The notes under the pieces were generated by a model. The model was not told where the DNA came from. It saw nothing but the letters and a program-made list of their open reading frames with translations, and made no database searches. Positions 52,659-60,669 of a stretch of 64,000 nucleotides of DNA are shown one piece after another. This stretch comes from JADKCL01 sp031415375 (lineage in GTDB: Bacteria > Bacteroidota > Bacteroidia > J057 > JADKCL01). How positions within the stretch are numbered: position 1 is the first letter of the stretch; each line of letters starts with the position of its first letter. The DNA lies in assembly GCA_031415375.1 (NCBI GenBank), contig JANORP010000086.1, positions 1 to 64,000 on the forward strand. The letters run 5' to 3'. Both the position numbers and the translations under genes were made by a program.

Positions 52659-53116
52659 TCTATCGAGATTCGAAGGTTGCGACATTCTTGATGAAGAACG
52701 AATTGTTTCTGATGTATGGCTATCAAATATTGGAGAATCACCTGAGAGTATCGATTGGAAGGACAAAACCCTAATGCCGTTCAAGAATCCAAAACAATTC
52801 GCCTCTGACGATCCATCAATTCAGGCGCAGCTCAAAAGCATGTCACTTGTATGGGGTGTACGACAAATTCGGAAATTTGAAGCGGGAGCCTCTGGCTCCG
52901 ACGCTGACCTTTTCGTGAGCCTCTGGCTCACGAAACAAGCACTTGCCGAATTTGTCGTACACCCCTTGTATGGGATACTTCATCTGAGCAACCCGTACTT
53001 TTTGTATTCCCTCGCTCCCAGTGCATCGCCAAGCTGATTCCTGGAGCGAAACCAGGTTGGTCTTTGCTGGCAAAAATCGATGGTCCGCTTGCAAAACGAC
53101 TGCTGAAAACATCATA
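52651..53116 (+). pseudogene. Small gene interrupted by a family-B element
   Basis: A coding-like frame overlapping the end of PoNi (YNLSRFEGCDILDEERIVSD...KNPKQFASDDPSIQAQL) runs into a 112-bp element at 52854. If the element and one copy of its 7-bp target duplication are removed, the frame continues as VWDTSSEQPVLFVFPRSQ through KIDGPLAKRLLKTS to a TAG at 53114-53116, 11 bases before the next gene. The restored protein would be about 110-150 residues. The start is uncertain; TTG 52651 is one option. It was probably a third gene of the toxin/immunity set. I do not recognise its family. Confidence 0.75.
52854..52965. mobile_element. MITE-like element, family B, intact copy with target duplication
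   Basis: The ends are perfect 19-bp inverted repeats: GGGTGTACGACAAATTCGG at the left and its complement at the right. The element is flanked by identical 7-bp direct repeats TTGTATG (52847-52853 and 52966-52972). Inside are two hairpins, GGGAGCC-TCT-GGCTCC and CGTGAGCC-TCT-GGCTCACG. At 112 bp it carries no gene. It splits a small reading frame that is restored on in-silico removal. Confidence 0.88.
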
Positions 53117-53127
53117 GATACATCCAA

Positions 53128-53535
53128 ATGTGTAGAATTATCACGACAGCGGAGATTTCAGAACTCTCAGAGAAATTGCCAGAACTTCAATCAACATTGA
53201 GTAATTGGATTTCTATTTTACAAACGTTTCCATTGATTGAGAGTTCAATCGAAATTGACGAAGATCATGACCTATCTGGATACGGTGTAAGCCTATTGAT
53301 CTTCGATGGCAACCAGATTATCGATGAGGCATACAACGCCTATCCTGGTATAGCTGCCATAAAAGTTGGATTCCTCCCTATCGCCGCTTGCGAAAGTGGT
53401 TCTGGCAACCCCTATTTTCTCAAAGAAAATTCAATTTTTAGGATTTTGCACGATGGAATCACCGATCAGGACGAGTTATCCGACGACGCAACTGAATTGG
53501 TGATGCACTTGGAAGATTTATTGACGATGGCCTAA
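53128..53535 (+). CDS. Small SUKH (SMI1/KNR4)-like immunity protein
   Basis: The 135-residue product shows a SUKH-like C-terminal half: AYNAYPGIAAIKVGFLPIAA, then ESGSGNPYFLKENSIFRILHDG, then acidic DELSDDATELVMHLEDLL. SUKH proteins are frequent immunity factors in polymorphic-toxin loci. It is shorter than many members, so the assignment is tentative. It lies behind the interrupted gene in the immunity run of the PoNe toxin. Confidence 0.65.
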   Translation: MCRIITTAEISELSEKLPELQSTLSNWISILQTFPLIESSIEIDEDHDLSGYGVSLLIFDGNQIIDEAYNAYPGIAAIKVGFLPIAACESGSGNPYFLKENSIFRILHDGITDQDELSDDATELVMHLEDLLTMA

Positions 53536-53587
53536 GGCCGTAATTCCGATAGCCCTTTATGTTTGAAAGCACCCACGATCATTCCCT

Positions 53588-53941
53588 ATGAACAGCCGCA
53601 TAGAATATTGGCTACAAATCAACCTAAATGAAGCCGATGAAACTTCAGTCACCGATTTATTGATGGTCAACGGTGCCACACTGAAACGAAACAATGCCTC
53701 GCTCAACCTTGTGTTTGTAGAAACGGAAGAAGTTCCTACGCGCGACTTCCTTTCAGAATTGGCCTTGCTGGTGAAAGCACAAGCACCAAAATTGATGGCG
53801 CTTGGAATCAGCGAAAACGACCTCGGAATCTTGGTACTTTACCAATATGACGCACAATGCAACATGGAGTTTTCCGTCCACCAACTCAAGCTACTCAGCG
53901 ATGCAGGGCTTACGCTGAGCATTTCTTGTTGGCAAGGATAG
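53588..53941 (+). CDS. DUF4279-like small immunity protein
   Basis: The 117-residue product ends with VLYQYDAQCNMEFSVHQLK...GLTLSISCW, the pattern of DUF4279 proteins, which occur as small accessory or immunity genes near toxins. It has no signal peptide or membrane helix. It is the last plus-strand gene of the toxin island; the next gene converges from the minus strand 20 bp away. Confidence 0.65.
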   Translation: MNSRIEYWLQINLNEADETSVTDLLMVNGATLKRNNASLNLVFVETEEVPTRDFLSELALLVKAQAPKLMALGISENDLGILVLYQYDAQCNMEFSVHQLKLLSDAGLTLSISCWQG

Positions 53942-53961
53942 TTTCCTCAAAATCCCCCAAC

Positions 53962-55143
53962 TCACCCCTCCTGCGCCACCGAACTCAACAGCAACTTTGT
54001 ATTGTGCTCCAAACTCGGCGCACCCGTGAGTTTGAGTGAAATCGGCGGCATTGCGGCATCGTGGCGATGTTGCAAGGCTTGCACGACGGCACTCACGGCC
54101 CAGTCATAATTCATGGGTTGATTGCCGATGATTTCCAGCGCATCCACATCGGCTGAGACCGCTGTTTTGCGGTCCTCGTTCCAGAGCGACATCAGCAGTG
54201 TGCCTTCGGTGAGATCGCGCTGTGTTTCCCCGCCGATCTGACCCACGACGGTCTTGACATCAAGTTCCAGATCATTCGCTTCCAAGCAGATACGACAGCG
54301 CACCCATGTCCAATCTGCATATTCCAATTGTGTGGCGCGGGCATTGCAATTGCGGCAATAGACGCTTGGAAAAGCCAACCTTTGCGCCAATTGTGAATAG
54401 ATGATGTCGTCGATTTTCTCGGCCGTCAGGTGCATGTTTCTGCGGTTTTGGCCTTTGCGAAAACCTCCGAGTGCCACAGCCTGTTTCCAAGCCTTGTGCT
54501 CTTCCATGAGCTTGGCCATAGGGCCGAGTTTCAAGACATATTTGCCACTTGCGACCATGCTCAACACGCGGTGGGCCTCCATCGCAGCATTGCGAACCTC
54601 TACATCGGGGTCGGCTTTCAACTTCTCCAACGCTCCCAAGCCCACACGCGGATCCAATTCCATCAGACCATTGACCGCTGCAATGCGCACCTCGGGGTCT
54701 GGATTGCGTCCTAGGTCGAAGATAAATGCCTTTGCAGTCTCCAAGTCACAAAAAGCGGCGATCTTTTTGGCGGTGACGACCAGCATCCATAGCCTGAAGG
54801 TTTGCGTTTTTTTGCCTGAATAGTCATATCTGAGCAAGCGTGGCACAAAATAGCCCACACCAAAGGCGATCAAAGGGCCAGTTTGCTCCCTTAAAAAGGC
54901 CGCGACGATGAAAAACGCAAAGCCGATAAAGGCTGGCATCAAGTGAATAAAAAAGAGAAGATTCGGCCTACGCGTAAGCAGTTTCGCGCGCTTCAAGATG
55001 CCTTTGGGACGCGTGAGCCAGCCTGGCTCTAGCCACCAACGCCCCCACTTCTCAGCCCGCGCCTTGGCATTGTAGCCGACCATGTAGGCCACGAAGACCC
55101 CCAAGAGGAGGCTGAATAGTCCATAAGTTTCTTCCCACTGCAT
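53962..55143 (-). CDS. HEAT/zinc-motif membrane protein, array member 6
   Basis: The 393-residue product has an N-terminal membrane helix (LFSLLLGVFVAYMVGY), a hairpin of two further helices (FFIHLMPAFIGFAFFIVAAFL), HEAT-like repeats (NPDPEVRIAAVNGLMEL, DPDVEVRNAAMEAH), and the array's signature YSQL...FPSVYC-x-x-C ... WVRC-x-x-C. It ends with VDALEIIGNQPMNYDWAVSAVV and a short C-terminal domain. It is the last of six tandem paralogs on this strand. Function unknown; metal binding by the four Cys is inferred. Confidence 0.8.
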   Translation of the reverse strand: MQWEETYGLFSLLLGVFVAYMVGYNAKARAEKWGRWWLEPGWLTRPKGILKRAKLLTRRPNLLFFIHLMPAFIGFAFFIVAAFLREQTGPLIAFGVGYFVPRLLRYDYSGKKTQTFRLWMLVVTAKKIAAFCDLETAKAFIFDLGRNPDPEVRIAAVNGLMELDPRVGLGALEKLKADPDVEVRNAAMEAHRVLSMVASGKYVLKLGPMAKLMEEHKAWKQAVALGGFRKGQNRRNMHLTAEKIDDIIYSQLAQRLAFPSVYCRNCNARATQLEYADWTWVRCRICLEANDLELDVKTVVGQIGGETQRDLTEGTLLMSLWNEDRKTAVSADVDALEIIGNQPMNYDWAVSAVVQALQHRHDAAMPPISLKLTGAPSLEHNTKLLLSSVAQEG

Positions 55144-55245
55144 AGGTTACAATTGATTGATGGCTGAAAATTAAGCATCTAAATGCTGCTGCGCAAATCC
55201 GTGCATGCTCTCGGCAAGACGATGGCATTGCTCCAAAGGCGCAGC

Positions 55246-56469
55246 TCATGGCACCAAATGAAATTGAGGATCGAGGTCGCGCAGCAATTGCTGTGTGTTG
55301 CGCGACATGACGGGCGCATCCACCAGCTTCACGCGGATGCCTTTCCCATAATCAGGGTTTTCATTGTGCAATTTCTCAACGACGGCACTCACCGCCCAAT
55401 CGTAATCGAATGGCGACCCACCGATGATTTCCAACGTTGTCATCGTCGCATTGCGCGCTTTTTGCGTGCGCACATCCCAGAGCTGCACATGTAGCATGCC
55501 CGAGACCAAATTCCAATCTTTGGAACCGCCGATCTGCCCTGTGACCTGCGCAATATCGGCCACGAGATACATGGCCTCCTTGCATTGCACGCAGCGCACC
55601 CAATCCCATTCCAAATAGGATTGTTGCTCGGCGATGGCATAACATTGCCGACAATACAACAGCGGAAAAGCCCTGCGCAATATCACCTGCGAATACACGA
55701 TTTCATCGATGCGCTTGCCCGTCTTTTCAAAGAGGCTCTCGTAGTCGGTGCGCGAAGCAACCTCTGAGCGACGCTTTCGCAATCCATCCAAATTTTTGTG
55801 GTCGGCGATCAGTGCATTCATCTGACCCAAGCCGAGCGGCGGGCTTACCAACAACTTCTGAAGGGAAATGATGGTAGCCAACGCAGCTGTCACAACCTCT
55901 GGCACGGGGTCTTTGGCCAATTTCTCCAAGATCGGTAAATGGTCGAGCGTCCCTAGCTCTTTGAAGCCCGTTGCTGCCGCGATGCGCAATGTCGGCTGGC
56001 TTTGATGAGCAGATGCCGACAGCAGTGCCACGGCATCCTCGGAATTGCCCAAACGAGTGATCATCTTTGCACCGAGCTCAGCAATCGCAAGCCTGAAATT
56101 GCGTAGCCTTTTGCCCAAACCCAAAAAATAGCCGATCCCAAAAGCCACACAATATCCTGCACACATCCCCATGGCATCGGTCAGAAAATCTGTGTCAAGC
56201 AAGGGGAAACTACCGCTATAGGTCGCCCAATAAAACATTCCACCAAATACAACCGCTGGCGTAACCAGCGACCAAGCATGCAACCAATTGTAAGGCAACA
56301 GCGCCAATTTGGCACGCCAAAGCACCTTTTGTGTTGCATTGTGGCCGCGCGGTCGCCAATAGCCCGATTTCTCATTGGGTTTGAGATTCAAAAAACTAGG
56401 GAGACTCGTGAGAAAAATCACGCACCCCATGAGGCTCCAAAGCAAAAAAGAGGAAGATGAATCAGGCAT
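55246..56469 (-). CDS. HEAT/zinc-motif membrane protein, array member 5
   Basis: The 407-residue product shares the array layout: membrane helix at the start (FLLWSLMGCVIFLTSLPSFL), two more helices near 60-110, HEAT-like repeats (LPILEKLAKDPVPEVVTAALATI), then VYSQVILRRAFPLLYC-RQ-C ... WVRC-VQ-C. It ends with the LEIIGGSPFDYDWAVSAVVEKL block. It begins 6 bp after the stop of the preceding paralog, so those two are co-transcribed. Confidence 0.8.
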   Translation of the reverse strand: MPDSSSSFLLWSLMGCVIFLTSLPSFLNLKPNEKSGYWRPRGHNATQKVLWRAKLALLPYNWLHAWSLVTPAVVFGGMFYWATYSGSFPLLDTDFLTDAMGMCAGYCVAFGIGYFLGLGKRLRNFRLAIAELGAKMITRLGNSEDAVALLSASAHQSQPTLRIAAATGFKELGTLDHLPILEKLAKDPVPEVVTAALATIISLQKLLVSPPLGLGQMNALIADHKNLDGLRKRRSEVASRTDYESLFEKTGKRIDEIVYSQVILRRAFPLLYCRQCYAIAEQQSYLEWDWVRCVQCKEAMYLVADIAQVTGQIGGSKDWNLVSGMLHVQLWDVRTQKARNATMTTLEIIGGSPFDYDWAVSAVVEKLHNENPDYGKGIRVKLVDAPVMSRNTQQLLRDLDPQFHLVP

Positions 56470-56475
56470 AGGCTA

Positions 56476-57711
56476 TCAATCATTTAAAGGTGTATGGTTT
56501 TCAGCCGCAAGCGTAGGATCTATGGTGCGCAATAAACTGTATGAATTCGACGACAGGAGCGGATAATGGGTGAGCACCACGTAAGGTCGAGGTGCGTCGT
56601 AGGTCACAAACGTATGCAACTGCTCCACGACAGCGCTCACTGCCCAGTCGTAGGCGATGTCTTGCAGGCCCACAATTTCCAGCCGATCGAGCTCGGCACC
56701 ACGCGCCTTGCGTTCCTCACGGTCCCAAAGGCTCAATTTCAGTTCGCCATGGTGCAATTCCCAGGCCTCGACCCCGCCGATCTGCCCGGTCACCACCACG
56801 ACACCAGGCTTCATCCCAAAGACGTCTTTGCAGCGTTTGCAGCGCACCCAAGCCCAATCTTTGAAATGGAGTTCCTCGCCTCTACAGCGACAGTCCATAC
56901 AATAGACAGAGGGAAAAGAGCGTCGTAGGGGCAGCTGCGCATAAATCACGCGGTCAAATATTTCCTTCAAGCGATGGTATTCGACCAGCAAATCGGCCTT
57001 GAGGGTGGCATCGACCATGATGTCGAGCTGCGAATCGAGCCTTGCATAATCCAGGGCAACTTGCTCCAAAGAAATGACGCTTTCGCGCATTTGGCCAATG
57101 AGAACGGCCTGAATTTTTTCCAGTGAGTTCTTGGCAGCAAGGCGCACTTCTTGGCAGGCGTCATGCGTGAGTTGCTCCAAGATCGCATTGCCAGTTGCGG
57201 TGCCCAAGTACCGCAAGGCGATCGCTGCCGCGAGGCGTTGGCGCTTCTCAGGCTCTAAGCTCGCTTGCCCCAAGATCAGCTCAGCATCGTCCAATGTACC
57301 GCGTCGTGCGATTGCCTTGGCAGCTTGTATCGCCTCTGCTTGCAGGTGCTCACCAATCGCCTTGCGCAAACCGAGGAAATAACTGCCCCCAACGCCCAAC
57401 GCAGCACCAAGCAGATAGCCTCCAAAGATATCCCAACGCAATGAACCTGCCAGCTGCCCATCGCCAGTCCCCCATGTCAATACCGAAAGCAACAAGCCCA
57501 CAAGTCCCGTAGGGAGCACCAAATTCCAGGTAAATAGATACGCTCGCTTGGACAGCGCCAGTCGCACGCGACGTGTGAGCCTCTGGCCCGCAAGCTTGCC
57601 GACAGGATGCCAAAATGGGGATCGGTCATCGGTTTGGGAGCGGATATAAGCGGGGATACTGGCTAGGAAGACAGCCATCCCAAAGAACCCCGCGCCTAGC
57701 ATCGCATCCAT
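56476..57711 (-). CDS. HEAT/zinc-motif membrane protein, array member 4
   Basis: The start was set at 57711 (MDAMLGAGFFGMAVFLASIP), giving 411 residues with an N-terminal membrane helix like the other members; the open frame extends 50 implausible codons upstream. The HEAT-like region (LEQLTHDACQEVRLAAKNSLEKI) is followed by YAQLPLRRSFPSVYC-MD-C ... WVRC-KR-C, and the LEIVGLQDIAYDWAVSAVVEQL block closes the protein. Unusually it has a third CxC-like Cys (MDCRCRG). Confidence 0.8.
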   Translation of the reverse strand: MDAMLGAGFFGMAVFLASIPAYIRSQTDDRSPFWHPVGKLAGQRLTRRVRLALSKRAYLFTWNLVLPTGLVGLLLSVLTWGTGDGQLAGSLRWDIFGGYLLGAALGVGGSYFLGLRKAIGEHLQAEAIQAAKAIARRGTLDDAELILGQASLEPEKRQRLAAAIALRYLGTATGNAILEQLTHDACQEVRLAAKNSLEKIQAVLIGQMRESVISLEQVALDYARLDSQLDIMVDATLKADLLVEYHRLKEIFDRVIYAQLPLRRSFPSVYCMDCRCRGEELHFKDWAWVRCKRCKDVFGMKPGVVVVTGQIGGVEAWELHHGELKLSLWDREERKARGAELDRLEIVGLQDIAYDWAVSAVVEQLHTFVTYDAPRPYVVLTHYPLLSSNSYSLLRTIDPTLAAENHTPLND

Positions 57712-57905
57712 GTAAGTGAGCTTGTATTTGAACTTACAAGATAAGAAAAATTGGATTAAGTGCTGCACGCTTTGGCGGTCAAAAGGTGCCATCAATACAA
57801 CAACTACTGGAAGTCTTTGTGCGCTGAGAAATGAAGCGTCACAACGTCGATGCAGCGTCAAAGCACTAATCGGGAGCGATGCCGTTTTTCAAAATCCCAC
57901 GCAAC

Positions 57906-59117
57906 TCACTCTGGCGCACGCAGCTCAAAGGTCGGCACGATGCTCTGATCCAAAGTCTTGAGTAAATGCAAGGAATTGGCTTCCAACACGGGATTGCCGA
58001 CAAGTTTCACCGCGATGCGCGAACCAACGCCGAGGCTTTGGTTGTACAATTTATCGACGATGGCGCTCACGGCCCAGTCGTAATTGATGGGCTTGCCACC
58101 CACGATTTCCAAGACATCGAGGTCGGCTGCGCGCGCTTTGCGGCTTGCATCGTCCCAGAGGTTTAAATGCAATTTGCCGTTTTGGATGTCCCAGCTGACA
58201 TCGCCGCCGATCTGTCCTATGGCTTGCTGCACACCCGGCTGCAGGCCATGTACCTCCTTGCATTGGCGGCAGCTCACCCAGTCCCATTCTTCATAATGGT
58301 GCTGCTCGGCACGGGCATAGCAGTTTTGGCAATAGACATCTGGAAATGAGCGCCGCAATGGCAATTGCGAAAAGACGATCTCGTCGATCTGCCGCGTGAT
58401 TTCATGAAACTTCTCAAGGTCCAAGCTGTATTGGCGCTTCTTTCTCTTGCTGCGGAGACGCTTCACAAGGTAGGCATGCTCAGACACGTAGGTGTCCATG
58501 GTGCGCACACTCAGCCGGCCCTTGCCCTGATAGACTTGATGCAAGTCATTGTAGGCATCACGTGCCGCCGTGGCGACCGCTGTTTCCTTGTCTTCGCCGA
58601 GCAGCAGCAGGGCCTCGCCACCCTCCTTGGTCCCCAATTCGCGCAGGCCCATGGCAGCTGCGATGCGCAATGCAGGGTCTGTCGATTTGGTCAATGGCAC
58701 CAAGATCGCATTGGCGGTAGCGGGTTGCACGCGGCGGGCGAGTTTTTGCGCTGCAAAAATGGCGATTTGCTTGCGGTAATTGGAGAGGGTATTCTTGTGG
58801 TCGAGCGGATAAGCGATGGCGGCGGCACCTGCGTAGCCGATCATGCCGCCGATGACAAGCGTGGCCGGCACGCTGAGTGGCAAAAGATAGATGGCCCCCA
58901 AAAATAGGCCCATGGCGAGCAAAGGCGAAAACAAGGGCAAGAGATACAAATGATTCCTCGATGACAGTGCCGTCTTCACGCGACGCACAAAACCTGCTTC
59001 ACCACTTGGCCGCCATGGCCTAAACCAGCGGTACAGCCACCGCGGCTCCTCGCGGCCAAGCGCCTTGATCGACCCCAATAGTGTGATCGCACCAGCAAAT
59101 ATTCCCCAAGTCAGCAT
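57906..59117 (-). CDS. HEAT/zinc-motif membrane protein, array member 3
   Basis: The 403-residue product has a first helix (WGIFAGAITLLGSIKAL), a strong two-helix hairpin (LYLLPLFSPLLAMGLFLGAIYLL), HEAT-like repeats (LVPLTKSTDPALRIAAAMGLREL), and the zinc motif C-QN-C...WVSC-RQ-C near residues 262-285. The LEIVGGKPINYDWAVSAIVDKL block follows. Its upstream gap holds a decayed family-B element with a 9-bp tandem expansion. The cellular role is unknown. Confidence 0.8.
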   Translation of the reverse strand: MLTWGIFAGAITLLGSIKALGREEPRWLYRWFRPWRPSGEAGFVRRVKTALSSRNHLYLLPLFSPLLAMGLFLGAIYLLPLSVPATLVIGGMIGYAGAAAIAYPLDHKNTLSNYRKQIAIFAAQKLARRVQPATANAILVPLTKSTDPALRIAAAMGLRELGTKEGGEALLLLGEDKETAVATAARDAYNDLHQVYQGKGRLSVRTMDTYVSEHAYLVKRLRSKRKKRQYSLDLEKFHEITRQIDEIVFSQLPLRRSFPDVYCQNCYARAEQHHYEEWDWVSCRQCKEVHGLQPGVQQAIGQIGGDVSWDIQNGKLHLNLWDDASRKARAADLDVLEIVGGKPINYDWAVSAIVDKLYNQSLGVGSRIAVKLVGNPVLEANSLHLLKTLDQSIVPTFELRAPE

Positions 59118-59187
59118 TGTTCCAAAAGGTGATGAATGAGCCTGATGTCAAAACTAAGTAAAAGATGCGACTTGGTAGAAGATCAAG

Positions 59188-59365
59188 CACCCCAAGACAA
59201 ATCACAAATCCACCAATCGAAGCGGGAGAAGCGGGAGAAGCGGGAGAAGCGGGAGAAGCGGGAGAAGCGGGAGAAGCGGGAGAAGCGGGAGCCTCCGGCT
59301 CCAACGCTGACACAACCGTGAGCCTCCGGCTCACGAAAAAAACACCTATCGTCTCGCACACCCAC
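59188..59365. mobile_element. Decayed family-B MITE-like element with repeat expansion
   Basis: The right half keeps GGGAGCC-TCC-GGCTCC, CGTGAGCC-TCC-GGCTCACG and an end resembling the family-B terminus (GTCTCGCACACCC). The left end is degraded, and the GAAGCGGGA segment next to it is expanded into tandem units. It lies between array members 2 and 3, upstream of member 3. Confidence 0.6.
59219..59290 (+). repeat. Eight tandem copies of a 9-bp unit
   Basis: GAAGCGGGA is repeated eight times without error over 72 bases. The same nonamer occurs once in each of the other family-B copies, so the array arose by expansion inside the element. All frames stay open by chance; it is not evidence of coding. 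Confidence 0.95.
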
Positions 59366-59392
59366 CGACCAGCAATCATCACCTCACCACGC

Positions 59393-60580
59393 TCAACGCA
59401 AAATACCCAAATTGCCATCGAGCGCCCTAAGCAAACTCAAGCTGTTAGATTCCAAAACCGGCTCGCCGACCAGCTTTACCGGAACTTCAGGGTGCAGCTG
59501 TGAGCTGTGCTGCTGCAAGCACTCCACGACTGCGCCCACCGCCCAATCGTAATGGATGCCCTGCCCACCCATGACGTGCAATTCGTCCAGATCAGCACCC
59601 ACGCCCGTGCGTGCGTCCTCATCCCAAAGTTGCAGCGTCAATGTACCCGCATGCAATCCCCACGGTCCATTGCTACCGATATGCCCGACCACATCAATGA
59701 TCCCCGTCTGCAAGCCGCCGACCGTCTTGCACTTGCGGCAGCGCACCCAGTCACGCCCCTCATGCACGAGACGCTGGGCACGGGCATTGCAAGCCCGGCA
59801 ATAAACATGGGGAAAAGCGCGGCGCAAGGGCAATTGTGAACCAACGACCTTGTCCATGGTCCACAAGATATCCGCCATGCGCATGCGTGACGCGTAGCGC
59901 CCCGGCCATATCGAACGCCAAGGGAGCCCATTTTCCAGTTGGTGGTATTCCTCGACCAAAGTATCCATGCCTTCTACCGGTTGCGGTGCCAACTCACCAT
60001 CCCAGGATTGCTTCAACTCCAGAAAGTCCCGCCGCGCCTGTGCACCGTGACTCGACTGATCCATTGCGCCAAGACCCCTCAGTTCCTCCATGGCCTCTGC
60101 CGTGCCCAGCGCCCGCAAGGCCTGCAAGGCAGCAAACCTGAAATCCACCGTCGCAGACTTCGCAAACGATACCAAGATGTCATTGGCAATGGCTGGTGAA
60201 AGCCGATAGGCGGCTTCGCGTGCGCAATGGGTCACGATCTTGATGCGGTAAGATTTGAATAGCCCCAAGAGCAATCCCAAGAGTGCCGCAATAGAATATG
60301 TGCCAATGAGTGCGACAACAAATGGCATTTGGGCCGCGATGCCGCCCCACAGTAGCAGGAGTATCCCGCCCACGAGAAGCAAAGGCAACGGCAAAAAGAT
60401 GCGCAGTGAATACAACCAACCTTGTGAGGACAAAGCCCTTCGCACGCGTGACTCAAACTTGACAACGGTGCGCGGTGCAAATGCACTCACATTGCGGCTG
60501 ATCCAAGTCGCACTTCCACCCAGCATTCCTGCGGTGCGCAGCAAAAAACAAACAATCCCGATCACAATTCCTGTTGACAT
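59393..60580 (-). CDS. HEAT/zinc-motif membrane protein, array member 2
   Basis: The 395-residue product has an N-terminal helix (GIVIGIVCFLLRTAGML), a two-helix hairpin (LRIFLPLPLLLVGGILLLLW), a HEAT-like segment (SFAKSATVDFRFAALQALRAL) and the zinc motif in HVYC-RA-C...WVRC-RK-C. It ends with the LHVMGGQGIHYDWAVGAVVECL block. It is the most divergent in the linker between HEAT and zinc regions. It is 89 bp downstream of member 1. Confidence 0.8.
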   Translation of the reverse strand: MSTGIVIGIVCFLLRTAGMLGGSATWISRNVSAFAPRTVVKFESRVRRALSSQGWLYSLRIFLPLPLLLVGGILLLLWGGIAAQMPFVVALIGTYSIAALLGLLLGLFKSYRIKIVTHCAREAAYRLSPAIANDILVSFAKSATVDFRFAALQALRALGTAEAMEELRGLGAMDQSSHGAQARRDFLELKQSWDGELAPQPVEGMDTLVEEYHQLENGLPWRSIWPGRYASRMRMADILWTMDKVVGSQLPLRRAFPHVYCRACNARAQRLVHEGRDWVRCRKCKTVGGLQTGIIDVVGHIGSNGPWGLHAGTLTLQLWDEDARTGVGADLDELHVMGGQGIHYDWAVGAVVECLQQHSSQLHPEVPVKLVGEPVLESNSLSLLRALDGNLGILR

Positions 60581-60669
60581 GGTCTATGCTATCTGTTGAT
60601 CGCGCTGCCTGCATTTGCGCGGGGCTACGCCCAAAGTTGCGTCAGCCTTCCGAAACAAGCAACAGCACC

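Noticed and set aside
52510..53037. 175-codon frame taken as an intact gene
   Set aside because: Its first part is the PoNi gene in another frame and its end runs through the inserted element; only the middle is genuine and belongs to the interrupted gene.
57712..57861. 50-codon extension of HEAT/zinc array member 4
   Set aside because: The other five paralogs start directly at the first membrane helix, and the extension has no similarity to them.
59219..59290. Possible CRISPR array
   Set aside because: The units are 9 bp, directly abutting and without spacers.
59136..59503. Frames encoding REK, GEA or SRF repeats
   Set aside because: All arise from the same 9-bp tandem array within a mobile-element remnant, and the repeat has no stop in several frames.
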